Of a DNA stretch of 64,000 nt, positions 1-8,411 are shown piece by piece. Position numbers and translations under genes: made by a program. Location of the stretch: NCBI GenBank assembly GCA_037157565.1, contig JAZHRO010000014.1, positions 100,037,501 to 100,101,500 of the forward strand, given 5' to 3'. This DNA is from Thalassia testudinum. Taxonomy: Eukaryota; Streptophyta; Magnoliopsida; Alismatales; Hydrocharitaceae. The notes beneath the pieces are model-generated. The model saw only the letters and a list, made by a program, of their open reading frames with translations, searched no databases and was not told where the DNA came from. Each line of letters begins with the position of its first letter. The stretch's first letter is position 1.

Positions 1-670
1 CTACTTCTATCCAGCCAATCCAACCAATTAGAGGGAGGGGCTAGGGAGAAGGTTCTTCCTTTGGCTTGCGCCTTCGGTTCCTAGTGTACCCCCCAACCAC
101 GGTCATTTGATGCTACTCCCCTAGCTGGACATCAGATGGACCAGCAGAAGCAGATTAATAAAAAAAAGTCTTAGTATGAGCCCCAAAGAGTGAATCAATC
201 CTTAAGGCCAACGTCTACTCAGTTTTAATTAGGCTTGGGATGGTTATGCTCTAGGAATGTGATGGGCCCTTTAGATGGGTTGTGCCCTTAATGATCGATT
301 CAAATGTGTCTGCGTGCACAACCAGGGTTTGCAAACAAGGTTATTTAATGATGTGTCTTTTAGGGTTTAACTTTGTTTAGTAGCTTTTAGGGTTTAATCC
401 TAGGTGTATGCAATCAAGTTCAAGAGAACACTCCAAGTTTTGAAAGCACTGGTGATGATATATTCATTTAGAAATCAAAAAATAATGCGGAGTGCCTAGT
501 TCAGCCCTAAAGATTAACCCTAAGTGGCAAGCTACTGATGAATGACTTTTATCTTTAGTGGTGCGGCCCAAACAGCTCAATCAATTGGCCTGTTGCACCA
601 CTTAGTTAAGGCACACAAATGTTTAACCTATTCATATTTTCTACTCACTAGTTGAAGTGTACCGGGTCAT
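1..670 (-). mobile_element. X1 internal region, leader side (part 1)
   Basis: This is the 5' leader side of a minus-strand, non-autonomous Athila-related LTR element, cut by the window edge. Bases 1-300 align by eye with 56786-57060, and 300-670 with 59735-60105, both in element X2. The sequence resumes at 23259 after the insertion of element P. I see no ORF of coding character. The element is called minus-strand from its primer site at 23673-23690. Confidence 0.7.
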
Positions 671-1120
671 TGATGACTCTACAATTACAAGTGTTAATAA
701 TATCAATTAGAGTCAATTTCAAGGGTACTTGTGCGAAAATGTTATATTATAATGGATTTGGGAGCATTGCAGGCATATTGCATGATCTTTACATTTTAAT
801 CGCTTAGAATCAATGTTTAATGACCATGTGTGCAAGTCCATTTTGAAATAGGTCTCAGATGAGCGATCGAATCGTACGGATGGATCCAGATCAACAAACG
901 AAGTCCAACAGACTCGAAATCACTTCGATTCCACCTCCATAGCTCCCACAACAAGCTCAAGAAAGGTCAATGTCCAGGGGCCAATGCGACATCCTTATGA
1001 CCTCAGATGAAAAATCTAACCATACGGAAGGATCCGAAGCGATAATTGCAGTCCAGCAATGTGGAAATCATCGCGAACCGAGCACTGTGGCATCTCCTAC
1101 AACAGAAAGATAGACAGCCC

Positions 1121-1144
1121 AGATGGTGCCACGTGGCACCATCT
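1121..1144. promoter_or_regulatory. 24-bp perfect palindrome centred on a G-box
   Basis: Twelve bases, AGATGGTGCCAC, are followed at once by their exact reverse complement, placing CACGTG at the centre. GCCACGTGGC is a strong G-box of the kind bound by plant bZIP and bHLH factors. The copy in the other P LTR (22307-22330) has one mismatch. It lies about 440 bases upstream of the TATA box, in U3. Function as an enhancer is inferred. Confidence 0.75.
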
Positions 1145-1210
1145 AGGTCTCTAAACATTGGTCATGAGTGCCCAACACCAGCTCCTCTTCATCCTCATCA
1201 TTAAATCTCG

Positions 1211-1234
1211 ACCGTTGGATCAAGATCCAACGGT
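1211..1234. promoter_or_regulatory. Perfect inverted repeat around GATCCAACGG in LTR U3
   Basis: ACCGTTGGATC is followed after two bases (AA) by its exact reverse complement. Related versions lie at about 24771-24794, 25527-25552, 62269-62290, 63381-63404 and 63467-63492, always in LTR U3 regions. It may be a dimeric protein-binding site or a hairpin; the sequence alone does not say which. Confidence 0.65.
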
Positions 1235-1290
1235 TGAAAAGCTACCTCCACCTCGCCACAAAAATTCAAGAATTCCACACAAAGGCCCTC

Positions 1291-1354
1291 GTGGCGCATT
1301 GGTGGAGATGCCCACTCTCAAAGAGAGGGCGCGGGTTCAAATCCCCACAACCCC
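1291..1354 (+). promoter_or_regulatory. tRNA-like segment (Pol III box A/box B) in U3 of the P 5' LTR
   Basis: Box A TGGCGCATTGG is at 1292-1302 and a perfect box B GGTTCAAATCC at 1334-1344, about 32 bases apart, as in tRNA genes and tRNA-derived SINEs. Three of five T-stem pairs remain, so this is not a functional tRNA. It reads in the same direction as the LTR and lies about 225 bases upstream of the TATA box. Equivalents occur in the other P LTR and in four diverged LTRs of this window. Confidence 0.65.
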
Positions 1355-1579
1355 CCTCAATTAGCAATTTGAAGCGACAATGCAACAAAGGCAGCAACGA
1401 CAGCGTAGCAAGGCACGCACGCACGCATGTGGGGAGCAGCAGGCGCGGCACAGTGCATGCCTACGCATGTGCACGTGGCAAGGTGTGGGAAGCACCTTCA
1501 GCGATAGCTTCAGAGGTCTTTAGTGACTCTTGCAGCTGTCCTTAAAGACCTATATTTAAATTTGAACCCTCTCCTCACT

Positions 1580-1586
1580 TATAAAA
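1580..1586 (+). promoter_or_regulatory. TATA box of the P 5' LTR
   Basis: TATAAAA stands in the context CTTATAAAAAGGGTCC, with the same context in the 3' LTR (22740-22746). This is the expected Pol II core promoter of the LTR. The R region should begin some 25-35 bases downstream. Confidence 0.7.
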
Positions 1587-2089
1587 AGGGTCCTACCCCT
1601 CCCATTTGCACAAAGCTTCGACCCACGAGATACCACCACCTTCTAGAGTTCTAAGCAAGGTCCCAAAGCCGTCGAGCCACCGACAGAAGCCCCTCCACCA
1701 CCATGGCTGTCTCAATGCGTTCTTCTTCCATGTCTTAGTGTCATTTTATTTTGTAGTGTAGTTCATGTCTTGATTTTGTTAAAGCATTCATCTACATTAT
1801 GTTTGATTACACATTTGATGAGAAATTGTTGGCACATTGATCTTATGATATGGTTCTCTAACCCTTTTCTCTCTCTCTTTCTCTCTCTATCTCTATCTCT
1901 CTCATTTTCTTAAATTGATTTTCAAGTGCACAAATGACATTTACGTGACACAAAAGTGAGTATTTGATCTAATTATTGCCTCCCTGTGTTCAACACTTGG
2001 ACTCACCTCTGATTCTTTATTTAAAATTGACATTGTAAATGCACTACAATGAATAGTTTTTCGCAAGTGCATCCGCAAACGTCAGTTTT

Positions 2090-2107
2090 TGGTACCGTTT
2101 CCAAGGA
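2090..2107 (+). other. Primer binding site of element P (tRNA-Asp type, decayed)
   Basis: TGGTACCGTTTCCAAGGA follows the LTR after five bases and matches 13 of 18 positions of the tRNA-Asp complement TGGCGCCGTTGCCGGGGA. Four of the five differences are transitions, fitting decay. Athila elements use tRNA-Asp as primer, and the other primer sites in the window match the same tRNA better. Confidence 0.7.
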
Positions 2108-3559
2108 GGCAACGAATCTCTTATTCGCTTTCATTTTCTTGGTCATTAGTTATACTTGTGTTATCTAACTTGCTCTTCTCTCTCTTCTTGTGGTTGCAGG
2201 AACGTTGTGCATCGGCAACAAGAGGAGAACGAGTTGGGTTGGATCAAAAGGAAGCACAAGAAGAAGATCGCCATCGACCCAAAGGCTTGATCATGTCTTC
2301 CCACGATCCAAAGGTAACTTCCCAGTCTTGGACAATGAAAAATGGTGGTGTTATGAAAGAAAACCTCTTTTGTTTGTCGAAGAAAAACACCCCCACTAAG
2401 TCTTCAACTCGTTAATTTCGCAAGATCACTTTCTGGATTTGGGTTGAGGACATGATTCGTGGACCCTAAACACCTCTAAATATTTTGAGAAAAATATCAG
2501 AGGTGCCCCTTTCAATAGGTGAACTCCCCTTGAAATTCAAAGCCAAAATCCTTGTGGTTTGGCCATGAAAAATTTGCTACTGGAAGTGTGCAAGGTTGTC
2601 CTAAGTTCAACTGATCTATAGGGTGTTCTTACTATTACGAACTCCACATAGCTCAGATTTGTGAGAAATTTATATTTTTGGAAATATCTCAAAATTCTCT
2701 ACACTTCATCTGAAGAACATTTTTTCATTTGAAATTATTAGTACTTGTTCTGATCAACACATTAAACTTGTGCACTGATCTAGAGGTTCTGGATAGATTG
2801 ACCCCCTCTTGGTAAAATGTGAATTTGGGTGGTCTATTGTCCTCAAAAAATTCTGAAATTAATTTTTTTGAAAAGCTAACTCGATTTTGATCAAGATAGG
2901 GTCATTAATTGTTTTGATTGGACCCTTCTTGACAAAATTTTAAAAATGATTCATTGAATAGAAGCTGCACACCTGAGGATTTCCACACTAGGGAGTTTTT
3001 GATTTTATAGCCACACAAAGGGCCTTAAAGAAAATCAATTTTCATCAACCGTGTGACTATACATTTGTGCCTTGCTCGAATGCGTAAACAAGTGGAATTT
3101 TAAAATCCATTAAAGCAAGGTTCGAATTTAAAAAAAAAACCACACATCTAAATCTTGCTAGCTAAAGAACACCTGTTTTGGCATTGGGTCCTTGCACCCA
3201 ATTGTGCACGGAAATGACTCAGATAGGACCAATCTAAGTCTTAGAAGTGCGATTGGGTTTGTAAGTGCTTGGCCTTAATACCCATTGTGGAATCTGGCGT
3301 CTAGGCTATGGGGAAGCACCAAACGACTGCGGTTGTGGGATACAGAGGAACCGGCGGCGCAAGCTAAAGGAAGAACCTTCCCTTCAATCCCCTCGTATTC
3401 AATCTGGCCGGATTAACTTTGTGAAAAGAGGTTTAAGTGCTTGCAAATTTGATCACTCTCTTCAGGACTTCTAGATCACCTAGGTCTACACTGTAGGGCC
3501 TAGATTTATTTGCTTGATTGTGCACATAATTCTCTTGTCTGTTCTTTCCTAATCCATCC
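2108..3559 (+). other. Untranslated leader of element P, with a splice-acceptor-like site
   Basis: About 1.45 kb lies between the primer site and the ORF with no ORF of coding character. A pyrimidine-rich run ending TTGCAG|G at 2197-2200 looks like a plant 3' splice site, and the following 200 bases are rich in AAG/GAA. No matching donor is certain. The opposite-strand relatives X1/X2 have a diverged leader here. Confidence 0.4.
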
Positions 3560-4334
3560 ATGGATTTTAATGCTTATCAATCCTATCCAAACTATCCCCA
3601 ACATGATTTGTACTCTAACCCAAGTAGATCATACCCAAAGTTTACTTGAGATAATCAGCCACCTAGTTGGGGATACAATCCAGGATCAGATTATCTAGAA
3701 GACCCTTCTTATCTCAACTATCCCAATTTCACTCAACCTGCACCAAAATTGGTTCAGTCCATCATTGATACTCCCCAGGAGTTGGACAACTCAATAGAAA
3801 ATGTCATTAAGGATTCCTTAGAACATGATTTAGGGAGAGTTGAGGATAAACATTAGGAGGAAACTGAGAATTTGGGGGACGATTTCTTTGAATCCAAATC
3901 TAATCTTCGCAAGGAAAGTGATTTGGTGGAAGAGACATCCAAAATTGAAGGTGGGGAGTGGGATTACAATTTCGAAATAATCAATTTTGAATCATTTGAA
4001 ACCCCCATAACAAGTTTAGAGGAGGGCCAAGGGAAAGAATCTGAGCTAGAGGATGAAATTAACCCTACCACTAATGCAACCTCGAAATTTATCCTGATAT
4101 GAAAGAGGTTGAAGATAATATTCTTGGGTCACAAAATTGGAGGGAATAAGCAATGAAACTCTAGTTGAAGAAGGGATGGATTTTTATTTAGAGAGCGACC
4201 TCATGCTTAGGGCCTATTCTGAAACTCTTGATTTTGTTACATGCCCTATTGAAATTGAAATCCTGGAACTCGAAGGCACTGGAATTGATATACCTTTAAG
4301 GGATTACAATTTTAAAGGGACACAAGCTGATTAG
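3560..4334 (+). pseudogene. Degenerate Tyr/Pro-rich then acidic ORF of element P
   Basis: Reading from ATG at 3560, the predicted protein starts MDFNAYQSYPNYPQ, is rich in Tyr, Pro and Asn for about 70 codons, and becomes strongly acidic (many Glu/Asp). Two in-frame stops (a TGA near codon 28, a TAG near codon 99) and a frameshift after 4102 break it; 4137-4334 continues the acidic part. Element X2 carries a counterpart with the same layout on the minus strand (55270-56656). I see no zinc knuckle and no protease, RT or integrase motif. Its position after the leader suggests a Gag-like or family-specific protein, but I do not recognise the family. Confidence 0.5.
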
Positions 4335-4703
4335 AAAACCTACATATTTAGTGTCCGGCATTTTAGATTCAGGTTGCACTCATCCAAATCAACTTCTCGG
4401 CATGCCCACAGACTAAGAGAGGAACAGACACGAGCATGCATGTTACACTAGTTGTAGTGTTCCCATCCCTTAGGGATGGGACTCCACCACAACCTAGTTC
4501 ACATCTGCGAACTTCAAACTCTGGGTTAGGCTAATTTTGTTTTCACCTTCTTGACCCAGGCCATTCTTGTTTATGCACTATGACCAGCTGAAGGCACTAA
4601 ACTCAGAGCTTCCTGGGAGGCAACCTAGAGGATTCAAGCTGACTGGATTCACAATTACAACTCGAGTGATTTCTTTCCTTACTCCCTTGCATACATTTAT
4701 TTT

Positions 4704-4742
4704 CCAATGAGGACATTGTCCAACTTAGGCATCGGGGTGTGG
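4704..4742 (+). promoter_or_regulatory. Internal polypurine-like motif of element P
   Basis: CCAATGAGGACATTG is followed shortly by TTAGGCATCGGGGTGTGG. The same combination (GGACATTG, then AGGCATGGGGGG) occurs on the sense strand of Athila1, Athila2 and X2, always just after the coding part and well upstream of the true polypurine tract. It resembles a second or central polypurine tract. Confidence 0.55.
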
Positions 4743-5126
4743 TAATTCATAGGATCTGAGTACAAAATTGTCTGCTTGAACTAATTTTATTTCTTTTTAT
4801 AAAAAAAATTAAAATTAGGAAAATAAAACTTAGGTATTAGAAGCTTGTCGACTTTAGGAAATGATACAATAGGGACCTAATCGCTTAGACCATTCGAGTC
4901 TTCGGACATAATCATTCAAGGAGTCCACTAAAATGTGGACTTGGTCTCGAGTCCTCGCCACCTTCATTTATTTTAATCTGGTCAATAAAGTAGGGTGATA
5001 AGTATACTACTTATCAACCTGCCCTCTGATTTGAGAGGGTTTTAGTCTAAGCATCTACACACATTTTGCACTGACTCACTCATCGGTGGTTTAATAGAAA
5101 TTGGGTAGCAATGAACCTTTTAGGGT

Positions 5127-5375
5127 GGCATGACTGGCAAGTTGTCATGGGTAACAGCCGATTGGCAGGTTGTCCAGAGCCCAACCACAGGACCATTCTC
5201 TTTCACTACTGCCTTTAGGTAAATCTTATATTAGGAAAGCCACCTACTTAAAAAAAAAAGAAAAAAGAAAAGGGGAAAAGAAAAAAATGGAAATAAGACA
5301 CACTTTACTACACGAGTATGGCTAGCAAGCTGTCGTGGGTAACAGCCCATTGGTAGATTGTCCAGATCCCAACTC
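5127..5375 (+). repeat. Twin motif in the 3' noncoding region of element P
   Basis: Two imperfect direct copies of about 58 bases (5127-5184 and 5318-5375) share GGC..GCAAG.TGTC.TGGGTAACAGCC..TTGG and TTGTCCAGA..CC. The spacing is about 190 bases. X2 has the same pair on the minus strand (54101-54160 and 54308-54366). Conservation of both copies and their spacing across two elements suggests an old family trait. An A-rich tract separates them at 5248-5286. Confidence 0.55.
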
Positions 5376-5426
5376 ATAAAATGCAAAAGAATTTCAAAAC
5401 ACTTAAGGAAGAAGCGGGGAAGTAAC

Positions 5427-7542
5427 TAACAAGCGTGGAAATCGTGCATTTTGAAATCGTTGGAAATCATAGTATAGTTGCGAAATCCCCTTGATAAAAA
5501 TATTTATAATAACGAAACTTGCAAAGATTTTTTTTCTCTTTAGAACATGAGTCTTGGTCATTCGTCTCTGGGAGGCATGAAAACGAGTCGAAATTTGGAT
5601 CGACTTTTATAACCTAAATCTAATGTAACCTAATATTTTTGATCTTTTTGTATTTTGCACTTTTTTTGTGTTTTTGGCTTCTTAATTTGAAAGCGAAATG
5701 AAACCTAGATCTAGATGTGCTAATGAAAACCTAAGTGACTGCATGGATCTAAGTGGGGCCATGGCGACCGTGCATAGTGTGACAAACCTAAATGGGATGC
5801 TCCTAAGTACACTAATAGGCATGCATCAAAGTTGTAAGCTGTGAAGATAATAGCATGCACATAAAACCATTAGACAAGAATATCATGCATGAAAAATTAA
5901 GTCACTATAAAATCCGGATACATGGAAATAAAGCTAAACTAAAGAGAGGGATCAACCAAGAGAGGCTAAGGAGAAGCCTTCTTAGCCATCCACTAAAGAG
6001 AGGAGGATGGGTGTGTGCACCCAAGTGGATAGAGGAGGGTGTTGCACCCTTTATCTTCCAATGGCCATCCTTGAGAAAACCTTGAAGATGGTCTCCTCTA
6101 TGGCCATCTAAGAGGAAAAGTAAATGGGGGCGTGGATCCTCTATGGTGGAAGAAGAGGGCACGCCCACAACAAGAATGGAGAAGGTGCTACATCCTTATG
6201 CTCTTCTTCTTCTTGCCACCCTTGAAGAAGCTTCGAGGAGAGCATCTTCGTAGCCATCCATGGAGGGAACCTTGGAGGAGGAGGACATCCTTCAGAGGGA
6301 GAGGAAGAGGTGTGGTCGCATGTTAAGTGAGGAAGAGAGTGAATGGAAATGGGAGTTGAATAGTGAATGGTGTGCACCCTCTTGATTTTTGGCTTTTAAT
6401 GGAAATCCTCTCCAATTCAAATCGGTCACCACTTTTGGTGGCTCCCAAAATAGCAAGTGCTACCACTGTAGGATCTAGGTTGGTGACCAACCGATGAGGG
6501 ATAGAATGGGAAAGTGGGATTTAGGAAAGTGAGTGTATGTGTGGGTACCATTTTCGTAGAGTAGGGTTGTGGGTTTGGTGAATCTAGGTTGGGTTAACCT
6601 ACATTGAGTGGGTGTAGACCTAGTTGGGCTTAGGTGAGTCTGATTGGAAAGGAGTGAATCTAATTGGGTCTAGGTCAAGTCTAATTGGATGTGTGTGTGT
6701 GTTTAGGCTTAGGTAAACCTAATAGATATGAGTTAATTAGATCTTAGGTGGATCTAATTGGGTTCAGGTGAACCTAATAAACTGTAGATGCACCCAATTA
6801 GGTTTGAGATGGTTTAATTGGGTTAGGGATAGGATAAGTGGGACTATGGATAGTGGACTAGGCTTAAGAGTTCTCTAATTAGGTTTCCTAGAGTGTCTGG
6901 TGGGGTTTCTAGTTCAAAATAGGAAAGATCAGGCTTCTAGCACCAAAATCAGGAACCAGAAGTGTGGTCAGATGTCTTATACTCCAAAATTAGACATCTG
7001 GAGAGTAAATTGGACATCCAATTCTGTGTCAGTATGAGTTTTGGCTTCCTAGATTGATATTCTGCAGAAATCAAACGTCCAGCCTATCTGAACATCCTAA
7101 AAGGTGCTAAAGAGTGGGTTTTAGGTTTTCTAAGGTACGTTTTGGTTCCTAAGTTTTTTGGAGCGGGATAGGCTAGATAAGAACGTGGATAGTGCTATCC
7201 ATGTTTGGGTTTTGAGGCTAAGGTGTCCTAATGGAGGTGGTTTTGGGTTTGGGAAGGCTGTCTTGGGGTTTCTAAGGGTAGGGATAAGGCTATGATCATC
7301 ACTCCGCTTGTCTAAATCATTCTTCTTCTTCCTTTATTGCTTTATTCTACTATCTTCTGCATCCTGGATCACTTTATTACTTGCAAATAGCAATAAAAAT
7401 CATTAAATAGTAGGATATGTCATCTTATTCTAGATAAACTGATGCAATGCTTGATATGCAAGATATGAGTGCAATATCAACAAAATAAGCTAGGTTCAAA
7501 CATTATTTAGGTTGATTAGGACCCATGATTGTTGTGCAATCA
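5427..7542 (-). mobile_element. Solo LTR, minus orientation, inside element P
   Basis: Comparison with X2 shows the P internal sequence interrupted here: the flanks at 5400-5426 and 7548-7580 join to match the X2 sequence near 53995-54080. Flanks GTAAC and ATAGC (two transitions apart) are a probable decayed TSD. The left 1.3 kb matches 26560-27840, and the last 250 bases match the start of the LTR at 28414 in inverted orientation, so sense is minus. The U5 box lies near 5562-5585. It holds no long ORF. Confidence 0.6.
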
Positions 7543-8059
7543 ATAGCATAATCCGAGGAGATATACACTGGGTTTGCCCTTATGTTACCCCACAAAAATT
7601 AAAAGTAGGGAGAAAGCTACCGATTAGATAGATACACCTTTAGGCAACATTTTTTTCTTTCAAGTCACCTAGGGGCGTAGAAACCCAAACTCTATTTTAA
7701 TTGTCGTTGAGTGAGTCTATCACTTTCACAATAAAATGCTTAGTACTAAGAATCCTTTTTGAGTCTTGGGTGGATTTGGTAGTCGTAAAAAGTTACCCCA
7801 AAATCCCCAACACCAAAAATCCAAAAAGAAAACTGGAAAAGATGAAACTGAAAAAAATATATACTTGCTTCTATATAGAATAAAGTGAGGACTTGGGTGG
7901 TTTGCATTTTGGCAGGCAACCCGGGCACTGTTGAGTCTCTACAAGTTAGGTTCTTAGTAGAAATCTCCTCCAGTTGACAAGCAACTTCTACCTAAGTAAT
8001 CAATTCCTAGTTTTATTTTGTAAATATCATTTAGGTTAAAACTTGCACTGGACTGGCAA
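7543..8059 (+). other. 3' noncoding region of element P
   Basis: This matches X2 53543-54010 in inverted orientation, for example the stretches containing GTGAGGACTTGGG and ATACACTGGGTTTGCCC. No gene is seen. It leads into the polypurine tract. Confidence 0.55.
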
Positions 8060-8077
8060 GGGGTGGGCATGGGGGTA
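8060..8077 (+). other. Polypurine tract of element P
   Basis: GGGGTGGGCATGGGGGTA abuts the start of the 3' LTR (TGATGACTCT). The same GGCATGGGGGTA ends the internal regions of both Athila elements, showing common ancestry of the plus-strand primer. Confidence 0.8.
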
Positions 8078-8411
8078 TGATGACTCTACAATTACAAGTG
8101 TTAATAACATCAATTAGAGTCAATTTCGAGGGTACTTGTGTGATAATATTAGATTATAATGGCCTTGGGAGCATTGCATGCATTTTGCATGATCTTTACA
8201 TTTTAATCGCTTAGAATCAATGTTCAATGACCATGTGCACAAGTCCATTTTGAAACAAGTCTCAGATGAGCGATCGAATCGTACGGTTGGATTCGGATCT
8301 ACGAACGAAGTCCAACGGACTTGAAATCACTCCGATTCAACCTCCGTAGCTCCCACAACAAGCTCGAGAAAGATCAACGACCAAGGGGCAATGCGACATC
8401 CTTACGGGCAT
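8078..8411 (+). repeat. 3' LTR of element P, part 1
   Basis: This is the first 334 bases of the 3' LTR, matching 671 onward. It is broken by Athila1 and resumes at 22182. The last five bases, GGCAT (8407-8411), are the Athila1 target-site duplication. Confidence 0.85.

Larger units (their letters stand above)
671..2084 (+). repeat. 5' LTR of element P
   Basis: This 1.4-kb LTR starts TG and ends CA and pairs with 8078-8411 plus 22182-23258. In order it holds a G-box palindrome (1121-1144), a second inverted repeat (1211-1234), a tRNA-like segment (1291-1354), a TATA box (1580-1586), a CT-rich microsatellite (about 1868-1915) and the U5 box (1979-2006). An ACTACAATG motif lies about 40 bases before the LTR end. 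The primer site follows directly. Confidence 0.85.

Noticed and set aside
1291..1354. Functional tRNA gene
   Set aside because: Box A and box B are present, but stems are broken and no convincing anticodon arm is visible. It is better called tRNA-like.
3265..3474. Small plus-strand frame in the P leader
   Set aside because: It is short, has no domain and no matching frame in X1/X2.
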